A DNA stretch of 64,000 nt from Craspedostauros australis. Its lineage: Eukaryota > Bacillariophyta > Bacillariophyceae > Mastogloiales > Achnanthaceae. Where the stretch lies: positions 1 through 64,000 of the forward strand of contig JAMXDE010000024.1 of the NCBI GenBank assembly GCA_026770025.1, in the 5' to 3' direction. The first letter of the stretch is position 1. The number at the start of each line of letters is the position of its first letter. The position numbers and the translations under genes are program-made. The notes beneath the pieces were generated by a model. It saw nothing but the letters and a program-made list of their open reading frames with translations. It was not told the DNA's origin and made no database searches. Shown here one piece after another: positions 45,067-54,533 of this stretch.

Positions 45067-45140
45067 TTAACGACCCAACGCCCATATTATGGGCAATAAA
45101 AATTTCATAATCAGTTATTCCAACTTTCGACCCCAACGCC
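45067..45140. repeat. Candidate piggyBac left terminus
   Basis: TTAA, then a ~12-bp motif repeated once (CGACCCAACGCC and CGACCCCAACGCC) around a CCCATATTATGGG palindrome. TTAA is the known target of piggyBac transposases. Confidence 0.65.
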
Positions 45141-45464
45141 TACGAGTGGGAACCTCTTTTCTTTACATATTCTGAATCCTCTCGAGCTCCTCTTTCCAAC
45201 CATGCTATTACATTTATATGTCTTCTACTGTTGTTAGGTTGATATCGTCGCCTAAAGTACTCGTGAGTCAATTTCGAGCTGCGGGACTGTCGCTCAATCC
45301 ATTGGCGAGAGGGGAATCGCCAAATTGGCGAGGCCGCATTTTCGTTTTTTCGCATTTTCTTCCTCGCCAACACCCGAGCGTCATACCTTTGCTGTTGTGA
45401 ATCGGCATGCCTCTTCCTCCCAATGCAATGCTTGCAGGTTGCGGTGCCTGCTTCTCTTACCATG

Positions 45465-46520
45465 CAACCAGCATGACAGCATGTGAGCATGGCATCATGT
45501 GAGCATGGCATCATGTGAGCATTGCAGCATGGCAACATTGCAGCATGGCAACATCACAGGATGGCTGCATCGCAACATCGCATAATCGCAACATCGCATA
45601 ATCACAACATCGCACGATCACAGCATTGCTGCATCACAGCGTCGCGGCATCACAGCGTCGCGGCATCACAGCGTCGCGGCATCACAGCGTCGCGGCATCA
45701 CAGCGTCGCGGCATCACAGCGTCGCGGCATCACAGCATTGCAGCATCGCGGCATCACAGCGTTGTGGCATCGCGCCATCACAGCATCGCGACATCACATC
45801 ATCACGGCATCGCGGCATCACATCATCACAGCGTCGCGGCATCACATCATCACAGCGTCGCGGCATCACAGCATTGCAGCGTCGTGGCATCACAGCATTG
45901 TGGCATCGTGCCATCACATCATCACAGTGTCGTGGCATTGCAGCATCACAGCATCACAGCGTCGTGGCATTGCACCATCACGGCATCGCGCCATCACATC
46001 ATCGCAGTGTCGCGACATCACAGCATTGCAGCGTTGCAACATCACGGCATCGCGCCATCACATCATCGCAGCGTCGCGACATCACAGCATTGCAGCGTTG
46101 CGACATCACAGCGTTGCAGCATTGCAGGATCACACCATCACGGCATCACATCATTGCAACATCACATCATTGCAACATCACAGCGTTGCGGCATTGCAGG
46201 ATCACACCATCACGGCATCACGGCATCGCACCATCACATCATCGCAACATCACAGCATTGCAGTGTTGCGACATCACAGCGTCGCGGCATTGCAGGATCA
46301 CACCATCACGGCATCACACCATCACATCATCGCAGCGTTGCGACATCACAGCATTGCAGTGTTGCGACATCACACCATCACGGCATCACATCATTGCAAC
46401 ATCACAGCGTCGCAGCATCACAGCGTCGCGGAATTGCAGCATCACATCATCGCGGCATCACAGCACCGCGGCATCCCAACATTGCAGCATCGCGGCATTG
46501 CAACATCACAGCATCAGATC
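45465..46520. repeat. Minisatellite, 16-bp period (GCATCACAGCGTCGCG)
   Basis: About 60 units. Units near 45640-45740 are almost perfect 16-mers, and the rest vary as GCATYRCARCRTYRCR with eight-base half units. The flanking GCATGGCATCATGTGA units at 45480-45545 are a related start. All three forward frames stay open across most of the array because the unit lacks stop triplets in any phase. Confidence 0.95.
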
Positions 46521-46540
46521 ACATCAGTCCAAGTTGCATC

Positions 46541-47592
46541 ATGGTTGATCCCCCAAAGAAGCCATCACGAAAGCGCGCACCCCCCACAGGCACATTGCCA
46601 TCCTTGCCTGCACACAAGCCCCTTGCATATGACGGGTCACCCTACAGCAGCTCACGGCCACATATCATATTCCTGAATGGTGTGCCTTCCTCTGCCATCT
46701 TCTTTGGAGACAACAACAGCACATCTAATTCTGAGCGAAGTCCAACCTACAGAGACTTCCTTGGAAACAATGAATCCTGCAACACCACCAACATCTGGGG
46801 CAATCCTAATCTGCCTGGTTTGGATACCACTGCCTCCTCATTGGACATTGATGCCAACCATCAGCCCTGCCATGACGATGCCACAAATGGCAGCACAGTC
46901 AGCCCCATCCCTTCGCCAACACGAAAATCCTACACCAACAGCATTACTACACCAGAGTTCTCCACAGACAGCACCACCACGCGAGGAAGCTTGGAGGGTT
47001 GTGCATGCTTCACTGGTGATGGCAGCAACCAGAGAACCATTCCGCAACTGAACTTCCCTCCATTCCCAACACCAACAGATGGGCAATCCAGGCGCAATAC
47101 CGTCGTCTGCTCCAAAGAATCCACCAAGCCACCCTGGGATTCCCGCCATGCAGCCTCCCCAGGGGACAACATCGCCAGTCCTCCGGTACCTCTTCTTCAT
47201 CCCATGGCTCCTCCTCCGTACACGCCCCTACCCATTGGAAATCACAAGCCAAGATTTGCTGGCATTCGGAATTTGAAGACAACAGTGGGCAGCCTTCTCA
47301 AGATCATTTTTCCACATACCTTGATGGAAAGAATCCAACAGCATTCGAACAATCATCTATGGAAGAGCGGCAGCATGGCCCCTGCCATCACAATTTCCGA
47401 GCTGTACATATTCCTGGCAATGTACTACTACATGGGAGTATGGAACGCACCATCAAAAAGGGACTATTGGCGTGGCACCTGCGTATCCGTCCCTACTAAC
47501 ACACTCATGACCCACCTGAGCAGGAATCGATATGACATCATCTTCCAGCATATCCATTTCACTGCAGAGCTTCCAGATGATGACAACGGATC
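46541..47592 (+). pseudogene. piggyBac-type transposase, N-terminal part
   Basis: From MVDPPKKPSRKRAPP a disordered Pro/Ser/Thr-rich lead of about 220 residues is followed by the start of the DDE domain: RNLKTTVGSLLKIIFPHTLM, ITISELYIFLAMYYYMGVW, KRDYWRG and MTHLSRNRYDIIFQHIHF. This is the classic piggyBac pattern (the "YYMGV...YW" and "SRNRF...LHF" blocks). The LTR interrupts it before the catalytic aspartates. The same frame is open upstream through the whole minisatellite to 45626, so a longer repeat-containing N-terminus is formally possible; the ATG at 46541 is the sensible start. Confidence 0.82.
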
Positions 47593-48338
47593 TGTTAGGA
47601 ATTGAGGGTACGACTTTGTCGGAATACCCATAATTGCCGCACCTCCCAACATTGTTCGTCACAGCTTTGAATATTATTCATCACATGTTCAGAGACTATT
47701 CGTCACACCTTTGTATACCATGTCATTATGACCATGACTAAGCATACGGACGCGATTGATACCTGTATAACCGCGAGGAGGATAGCCTGTCCTCTAGCAA
47801 CGTAAGGAAGACACCCACGGCGGATCAGGAGGTCCCGATACCATGCCAACCATGGCAACCATCCAGACGACGACGTCGATCAGAACAGCATGTCCATGGG
47901 CAAGTGACGCACCTTCTTCAGAGGACAGCACATGCCTCTCCTGCAGACAAGAACATCTGCAGGTTTGGAACATCAGAAAGGATCAGAATATCCGCAGGTT
48001 TGGAACATCACCAAAGGAGACATCGGCTATGAGACGATGGTGTCATGAGGATCAACGAAGGAAACATGAGATAGGCAAGTGCTCAAGACTGCAGATCCTA
48101 CCATGCAAGCGTAGACAGCTACAACGATGCAGAGACAAGGAAGCAAGAACAGAGCATGATGAACGAAGGGGGAAGCACCTAAGAGACAACAGGACGCCCC
48201 GTGTCGCCACCGCGACAGATGCCTGCCATGAAGATGAAATCGAAAGAGAAAGTGAGATTGTGCTCACAGTTCTAAAACGGTACAGTTTCTAACAGCAGAT
48301 TAGAACTTAGTACTAACTATAACCCCGGATTTCCAACA
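47593..48338 (+). mobile_element. Solo copia-type LTR (746 bp)
   Basis: Close match to 15349-16095, in the same orientation. The flanks (CGGATC left, AGCCAC right) share no duplication. Left is piggyBac transposase, right is the 3' end of an unrelated frame, so this LTR looks like a recombination junction. Confidence 0.92.
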
Positions 48339-48586
48339 AGCCACCACCGGCGTTGGCCAACAGCACCGCCTCCGACACCATCTACAGCACCTACAATCAC
48401 AACTACGTCCCGTTGACGGCAACGGAACGCTACGACAGATTGACCCACAACGGCGTCCCCTTCACCAAGATCCAAAGCTCCATGCTAGAATCGCAGTACA
48501 CCTACCAGCAACGTCTCGAGACCAAGCTCACGGAGTGCATCCTGGATCTCAAGACGCAGAGACAGAACGCGCTTGCCGCAACTTAA
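48339..48586 (+). pseudogene. 3' end of an unknown gene after an LTR
   Basis: The frame is open from the first codons after the LTR (KPPPALANSTASDTIYS) and continues with YNHNYVPLTATERYDRL and SQYTYQQRLETKLTECILDL to a stop at 48584. Polar, helical C-terminus with a charged end. No family recognised. It is not the continuation of the piggyBac transposase. Could be the tail of a host gene brought here by recombination. Confidence 0.5.
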
Positions 48587-48638
48587 TGCAACGTCGTTTA
48601 GAGCACGCAACTCGGCGTCATGATTATTCTTGTCTGTG

Positions 48639-48834
48639 ATATCCGTAAGGACTTTTTTGTGTGGGCGTTTTCGTAAGTGGACTGGTGAGTCCACTTACGA
48701 CTCCTGTGCATGAAACAGAAAAATAAATGGACTCGTGGATCCACTTACCGTAAGTGGATTCACCAGTCCAGTATTTGAGAAAATAACGACTATTTCGATT
48801 AAGCTCATTTCAAACGATTTCTCTTGAGACTCAC
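48639..48834. repeat. Left terminal repeat of the 48639-52276 transposon
   Basis: ATATCCGTAAGGAC, a hairpin cassette with GTAAGTGGACTGGTGAGTCC and TAAGTGGATTCACCAGTCCA, then AATAACGACTATTTCGATTA and ATTTCTCTTGAGACTCAC. Confidence 0.85.
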
Positions 48835-49431
48835 GCGCCCTCGGTCGCGTCCGTCGAGGCACTCGATGTTGCTGTGTGTTCTGCTTTTGTTAATCAAAAC
48901 TGTTGGTATACGGTCCCAAGACGGACGGTGCAGCAACACACTCCCATGTTCACAGCCTTTGCACAGTCGGAGATAATCACTATAATCACTATATTCACAT
49001 CACACACACAACACATCCTGTGTTGTCTCCTGATCATCACAATAGCACATCCATTGCATTACATCCAACACCTTGCATTTCATCCGCTGCTGGCTTCGTA
49101 TTCAACTATTCTTTCCTGTGTCGTCTGCAGCTACGGCCACTGCCGATTCTATTTTGTGCTGTCATTCCAAGCTGTTTGGTCACTTCCGTCCACCTGAGGT
49201 GGTGCCATCAACTCCTCCACCTCCGATCAGCACAACATGCTGACTCTGTCACATCATAGTGTTCGTCCGCGAGCGCCATGCGGACAACTGCGAATCAACT
49301 ATGGAGGTGGTTCAAGATCAGTTTCTGGATGATGCGAATCAACTCGATGAGATCCTGCTGATGATGGACCAGGGTTTCATTGACCCACTGCCTCATCTGC
49401 ATTTAATCCACCCCACAACACATCTACAGAC

Positions 49432-50220
49432 ATGCAAGCATCCGCCTCCAGGGGTGGTTTCTCAAGTCGATCATCTGCGTTGCCGTTGACTCAACCAGCG
49501 AGCAACGTACTACTTCCCCAAAGTGATGACAATGCGGAAATTGAGATTTCTATGGCTCCACGCAAGAACCAAACTGCAGAGGCAAACAATGGCATAGTGT
49601 TGTGCCTGATATCAACACCAACAAGAGGAGCCAAGAAAATTCGAAACACATTGACCTCTACACCCATCATAGCCAACCAGTGTTCAGATTGTCACACAGA
49701 TAGAGATTCATCCGAATGTTCGAAGCTGCTCTCGTTGAAACAGGAGCTTGCAAAGACGGCCATGCAGGCATGGTTTATGAAGCCTCAGTGTGGAACTGCA
49801 AACATATACATACAATTGGGACATGCCTGCAAGCAGCCACTAATGAAATCTCAACTGGAGTGCAAGCACGTGGGTGGGAGGGACCAGCACATCAAGGCCG
49901 CATTTCGTGCAGGCTTGGTGACCAAGAAGGGCAAGGAATATGCTGGCGCATTGGTGGACTTTCTTTGCATTGTTGGTAACCAAACCAATGACATGGAGGA
50001 CGAAGTCTTTGTTGTTGAGATGAAGACTCGGACGAAACAAGGAACAAAACAGATGGAAGAGGCACATCAACAACATGCCAACGAACAGCATAGTCTCCCA
50101 CGAAACACGCACATATATTTGGACACACAAGACTCAAAGTTCAGAGCAGTTTTCCAGCGGGATGAGGAAATGATTCAACTGCTTCATCATGCGTACGTGT
50201 CTGGTGTGAAGGGGCTTTGA
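49432..50220 (+). CDS. Transposon ORF 1, PD-(D/E)XK nuclease-like
   Basis: 262 codons. The N-terminal third is Ser/Gln-rich. The C-terminal part has HIKAAFRAGLVTKKGKEYA, then VDFLCIV and, about a dozen residues on, VVEMKTRTK. The D...ExK spacing is that of PD-(D/E)XK nucleases such as the YqaJ/lambda-exonuclease type. The frame ends in TGA and a second in-frame TGA follows at once, then GGTAAGTAC, a good 5' splice site at about 50230. An intron joining this frame to the next ORF is therefore possible. A start at 49303 in another frame suggests a further upstream exon. The nuclease call is by motif only. Confidence 0.5.
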   Translation: MQASASRGGFSSRSSALPLTQPASNVLLPQSDDNAEIEISMAPRKNQTAEANNGIVLCLISTPTRGAKKIRNTLTSTPIIANQCSDCHTDRDSSECSKLLSLKQELAKTAMQAWFMKPQCGTANIYIQLGHACKQPLMKSQLECKHVGGRDQHIKAAFRAGLVTKKGKEYAGALVDFLCIVGNQTNDMEDEVFVVEMKTRTKQGTKQMEEAHQQHANEQHSLPRNTHIYLDTQDSKFRAVFQRDEEMIQLLHHAYVSGVKGL

Positions 50221-50345
50221 TGGTGATTGGTAAGTACAATAACAATATGCAGGACCGAAGCAGCACTCACCGTATGTTATCATCCAACGCAATATGCATG
50301 TTCTAACTTTCTCCAACTGCCACACCTTCGTTTCTTTTTCTTCTG

Positions 50346-51770
50346 TTGTGTTCTGAATACCCGCTGCCATCTGAAGGAGACAAGAACGCTGCGAGAATCC
50401 GCAGTATTGGTACAAGGTTCTCACCCTCCCTCTTCATGCACTACGGTATCATCCTGGAGGATCTGTTTTGTATGATGCTCATGTTCGCCTACCCTGTCAT
50501 CGCTCCAAACTCAACCGAAGAATCTTTGCGCACGCTGATGACAGGCTTCCTGAATGCCAATCCAACCACTAACAAGTTCCGCGGAGCAAGCAAGAATCTG
50601 TGGAAGCTCAGCGCCGAAGATCTTCTTCATCACATGAAGATCTGGCAAGCATGCCACTCCCAGTTGACCTTCCTTGTCCCGCCAGTGAAGACATTCCTTC
50701 TGTACCTCTGCGCAGTTTGGAATTCTCTCAAAGGTGGTTCCGACATAACAACAAAGATGATCCGCCAGCACAAAGCCCCGCCGCCCAAAGCAACCCTGCA
50801 ATCTGTTGCTGTCGGTCACCAGATCCAAACCATGTTTGTCGCTCTCCATCAATTGATTCAACACACTCGAGCAATGCGATTGGAACAAAGATCCCAAGTG
50901 CAACCTGATGATACCATCGAACACTATTGCAACAGGGTGAACCATGACTGGAGCTTCAAATGATCTATCTCTGCGATCATCGAATGACTGTGGAAGCTGT
51001 TGGACATTGCGGTTGCCAATGGGAACAAGCAGCACAAGAAGAAGACTGGGAAGAAGAAGGTGATCCACAAGACAATTGTTCTACCAGATGGAATATCTGC
51101 AGTGAACGATGGGGAGATGCAACCCGCAGGCTCACCACAATGACCCTCGAAGATCAAAGGAATCCTTGGTGCCGTATCAACGATGCAATCGAACAAGGAA
51201 GAGAAAATGAAGAAACGCATCACAGAAGGAACACACATCCCTAGGTACATCACTGAGGGAAGGGGTACGTGTATTGTGTGCAATGCACGAACCAAATGGA
51301 TTTGTCCAGGATGCAATATATATGCATGTGGATACATCAAGCCAAAGAAGCAAGAATGGTTACAGAATGTGGCATCCCCCCCCACCGTCGCTCTCATGAA
51401 CGTAACGAAGGGCGCCAATGCTATCATCATCCAGAACTGCTGTCATCGCATCGCTCACACAGAAGGGGAGGACTGGGCTGAGAAGGTGAAAGCACAGTTT
51501 GCTCGGGAGAAGAAAGAAAGAACCAATCTACCAAACAACGACAACCACAGCAAGAGCGACAGCAACAGCGATCAAGACTATGCTTCATCTGTAGAGTCGA
51601 ACACAGCAGGGATTTCGACGCCAACAAACCCTAACATCACTCCACCAGTCTTAAACGCTGCTCCATCAAACACCAGTGAGGAATCTCAAGCATGCAAACG
51701 CCATGCCACAAACTTCAGAAGCACCAAAACAGGCACACAGCAGTCAACCTCGATGAAGCAATGGAAGTGA
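50346..51770 (+). pseudogene. Transposon ORF 2, interrupted only by TGA codons
   Basis: One frame runs from 50346 to 51770 with three in-frame TGA codons (50961, 50985, 51141), each in a context where CGA (Arg) would fit. The first part is helical (LEDLFCMMLMFAYPVIAP; FLLYLCAVWNSLKGG). Between the TGAs lies LWKLLDIAVANGNKQHKKK, which faintly recalls the region after the last catalytic Asp of piggyBac-like transposases. Near the C-terminus CIVCNARTKWICPGC...C is a zinc-binding motif like the C-terminal finger of piggyBac-type proteins. The tail is Ser/Asn-rich. Probable transposase, family unproven. Confidence 0.5.
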
Positions 51771-52089
51771 CGCAAAGAGCTGCAGCGGAAGCCAGGCTTC
51801 AAAGCCGATCGGCAGGCATCATTAGTCATGGACGCAATACAAAGAAACGAAATCGTGCAAATTGAACGAGATACATAATAGCGACATATTATAAGAATAG
51901 TACAGGAGGACAACACAAAACGACACTGTTCGAAAACAACCACACACAAAGGTGCTTGGGATGAAACATGAACACTCGTGTGGTAGAGGAAGTGAGCAAA
52001 AGGGATGGGTTGATACAGAATACAACGTCACCATGATGAGGAGTTAACACGCAGTGATACGAGTAAAACGAGAATCGGAAGCCGAGTGT

Positions 52090-52276
52090 GTGAGTCTCAA
52101 GAGAAATCGTTTGAGATGATTTTAATCGAAGTAGTCGTTATTTTTGTCAAATACTGGGTAAGTGGATTCACCAGTCCACTTACGACCCCTGTGCACGAAA
52201 TAGGAAAATAAGTGGACTCATGAGTCCACTTACGGCTAAGTGGATTCACCAGTCCCGAAAAATTCCTTACGGATAT
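52090..52276. repeat. Right terminal repeat of the 48639-52276 transposon
   Basis: GTGAGTCTCAAGAGAAATCG, then the hairpin cassette GTAAGTGGATTCACCAGTCC ... TGGACTCATGAGTCCACTTA, and AATTCCTTACGGATAT. The outer and inner parts are inverted relative to the left end; the cassette is not. Confidence 0.85.
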
Positions 52277-52721
52277 GATAGTATTGGGTACCATGCTGTT
52301 CGTGTCGAGTCATCCCGATGATGATCGAGTTCAATCGTGATGCGTGCGAACTCTTGGCGGAACGACCACGATGCAAAAGCTGCCATGGTCGCACACAACG
52401 CACACGCAAGGACTATCGAATGACTCAATGGACTACAGAACATCGAGTTCGATCACACACATGCCTTCTTCGTGTTTCTTTCGTGTTTCTTTCGTGTGTG
52501 TGTGTTTGTGGTCGATGTCGAGAAAGATCTTACAGCAAACCAGAGCGCGATCATGGAACAGAGAAACAGAACGTGCGAACAAGACAACGACAACCTTGCT
52601 ATTCCTTGCAACAGTCTGGTCTCATACCATCAGTCAGCATCTTCATCATAAGACCGTGAACACATTGAGCAATCATCCAGCAATTGTTTGTCTACCAACA
52701 GCTCAACAACCAACGACCAAC

Positions 52722-54533
52722 ATGCCGAATGTCTCGAACAAACAACTCCTTAATGCTGCTGAGATAGGTGATCTGTCGGTGTTGAAGAAATGGAAGAAGC
52801 AGAACAAACGACGTGATGTCAACACGGTCAAAGACGGCGATGGTTGCACTCCCCTTCATATAGCATGCTCCTGGGGCCATTTTGAATGTGTCGAATACCT
52901 CATCGAATCAGCCAACGCCGATGTCAACTGCAAGAACATCGATGGCGACACTCCGCTTCATCGAGCATGCGCCAACGGCCACCTGGAGTGTGTGAAGCAC
53001 CTCATCGAATCAGCCAACGCCGATGTCAACTGCAAGAACAACGATGGCGACACTCCACTTCATCGAGCATGCGCCAACGGCCAGTCTGAATGCATGGAGT
53101 ACCTCATCGAATCAACCAAGGCCGATGTCAACTGCAAAAACAACGGTGGCGGCACTCCCCTTCACTATGCATGCCTCAACGGCCAGTCTGAATGCATGGA
53201 GTACCTCATCGAATCAACCAAGGCCGATGTCAACTGCAAAAACAACGGTGGCGGCACTCCCCTTCACTATGCATGCCTCAACGGCCGTTATGAATGCGTC
53301 AAGTACCTCATCGAATCAACCAACGCCGATGTCAACTGCAAAGCCAACAATGGCAACACTCCATTTCATTGGGCATGCATCTACGGCCAGTCTGAATGCG
53401 TCGAGTACCTCATCGAATCAACCAAGGTCAATATCGACATCCAAAACAACAAAAACAAAACACCCGTCGAATTAATCAGCGCGAACAATCAGGTCAAGAT
53501 GATGACATCAATCATGAAGCGTCTTCGTCATCTCAGTCGTCGCAACTTGCAACCGCAGACGCAGCTGCAAACAGAGACGCAGGTGTACAAGCAAAGCCAC
53601 ACAAACACCATCACAACACCAACCAAGCACGACAATCCTAAAATCAACACAGCAGCCAACATCAGCATCGACCAAGATTGTCGCAGCGCTGTTCGTTCTG
53701 AGGCCAAGGCAGACATCACCTTCCTGTGCGGACAAGGCGAAGAACAACAGCCAATCAAGGCAAACTCTGGAGTTCTCATGGTCACTGTTCCGTCCATTCA
53801 GACATTGATCGACTCGGGAATCCAACATCAGCATGTCGATGACGGCACTGATGACGGCACTGATTCTGCCACTGCCCTCACCCGCAGGCTCATCCCTCTT
53901 CCCAACCATCAACCCAAACATGTCCAACGTGTCCTCGAATGCATCTACACAGGTGAGATATCCTTCGATCACAGCGTTCCGGACAACGATACTGATACCC
54001 GCGATGGCGCTCATGACGATGATGATGGCGCTGACCAACCAACTCCCACCCTCGATGGACAGGACGATCTACGACAGCTGATCCTTGTGGCCAACGAGTT
54101 TGGCTTCTGGCGACTCAAGCTTGTTCTTGAAGCAGAGTTGGCCCGCACTCATCTCACAGAGGACACCATGGTAGATATGGTGATATTTGCCAATCAACAC
54201 AACTGTGTGGTGTTGAAAGATGCGTCGATGAGGATGGCAGCTGCAAATATACAGACCTTCTTCGCTCGTGAAGATTTCAGCAAGGTATGTCAACATCCCC
54301 AACTGATGGGAGAGATCCATGCCATCTGCAGTGGGAGAGCGGCAAGCAATGAAGTTGATGACGAGTACAGTGCCATGTCCATGATGGATTTGTACAAGGT
54401 CGTGGATGAAAACGAGGGTACTGCGCAAGTGGATTCATACATGGATCGTGCAACGTTGATGAACCTCGTGTGGTCCGTCACACCTTCCAGGGTGGCTGAG
54501 GCCGCTGGCGCTGCCGCTGGAGAAGAGGAGTGA
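52722..54533 (+). CDS. Ankyrin-repeat and BTB/POZ domain protein
   Basis: 603 residues from MPNVSNKQLLNAAEIGD; I chose this ATG because a CAACAACCAACGACCAAC leader precedes it. An upstream in-frame ATG at 52344 would add a Cys/Thr-rich stretch. Seven ankyrin repeats of 34 residues span about 40-265 (GxTPLHxACxxGxxEC...YLIES), the last degenerate. A Gln/Thr linker follows, then a BTB-like domain (KADITFLCGQGEEQ ... VLECIYTGEISFDH), split by an Asp-rich insert (DTRDGAHDDDDGADQP), and a helical C-terminal region (to 603) with FANQHNCVVLKDASMRM. Ankyrin-BTB proteins commonly act as adaptors of cullin-3 ubiquitin ligases or as signalling regulators; the partner here is unknown. Repeats 3 and 4 are nearly identical in DNA, a recent duplication. 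Confidence 0.88.
   Translation: MPNVSNKQLLNAAEIGDLSVLKKWKKQNKRRDVNTVKDGDGCTPLHIACSWGHFECVEYLIESANADVNCKNIDGDTPLHRACANGHLECVKHLIESANADVNCKNNDGDTPLHRACANGQSECMEYLIESTKADVNCKNNGGGTPLHYACLNGQSECMEYLIESTKADVNCKNNGGGTPLHYACLNGRYECVKYLIESTNADVNCKANNGNTPFHWACIYGQSECVEYLIESTKVNIDIQNNKNKTPVELISANNQVKMMTSIMKRLRHLSRRNLQPQTQLQTETQVYKQSHTNTITTPTKHDNPKINTAANISIDQDCRSAVRSEAKADITFLCGQGEEQQPIKANSGVLMVTVPSIQTLIDSGIQHQHVDDGTDDGTDSATALTRRLIPLPNHQPKHVQRVLECIYTGEISFDHSVPDNDTDTRDGAHDDDDGADQPTPTLDGQDDLRQLILVANEFGFWRLKLVLEAELARTHLTEDTMVDMVIFANQHNCVVLKDASMRMAAANIQTFFAREDFSKVCQHPQLMGEIHAICSGRAASNEVDDEYSAMSMMDLYKVVDENEGTAQVDSYMDRATLMNLVWSVTPSRVAEAAGAAAGEEE

Larger units (their letters stand above)
45067..47592 (+). mobile_element. 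piggyBac-type DNA transposon, 5' part
   Basis: Starts with a TTAA site (45067-45070) followed by CGACCCAACGCCCATATTATGGGC, whose internal hairpin (GCCCAT/ATGGGC) and a repeat of CGACCCCAACGCC about 57 bp on are typical of piggyBac-like ends. The transposase frame begins at 46541 and is cut by the solo LTR at 47593. The 3' half and the right end are missing from the window. Confidence 0.75.
48639..52276 (+). mobile_element. DNA transposon of unknown family with compound ends
   Basis: 3.6 kb. The outer ends ATATCCGTAAGGA and TCCTTACGGATAT are inverted repeats, and the inner end zones (about 48775-48834 and 52090-52150) are also inverted. Between them each end carries a ~110-bp cassette built of GTAAGTGGACT...AGTCCACTTAC hairpins, and the two cassettes point the same way. 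ATAT at both outer edges may be a 4-bp target duplication. Two long ORFs lie inside. It ends 445 bp upstream of the ankyrin-BTB start codon. A few inactivating changes suggest a decayed copy. Confidence 0.8.

Noticed and set aside
45522-46676. 384-codon repetitive frame through the minisatellite
   Set aside because: The 16-bp unit lacks stops in all phases, so open frames arise by chance; no expression evidence.
48339-48586. Continuation of the piggyBac transposase after the solo LTR
   Set aside because: The sequence does not resemble the piggyBac catalytic region and the LTR has no target duplication, so I keep it as a separate gene tail.
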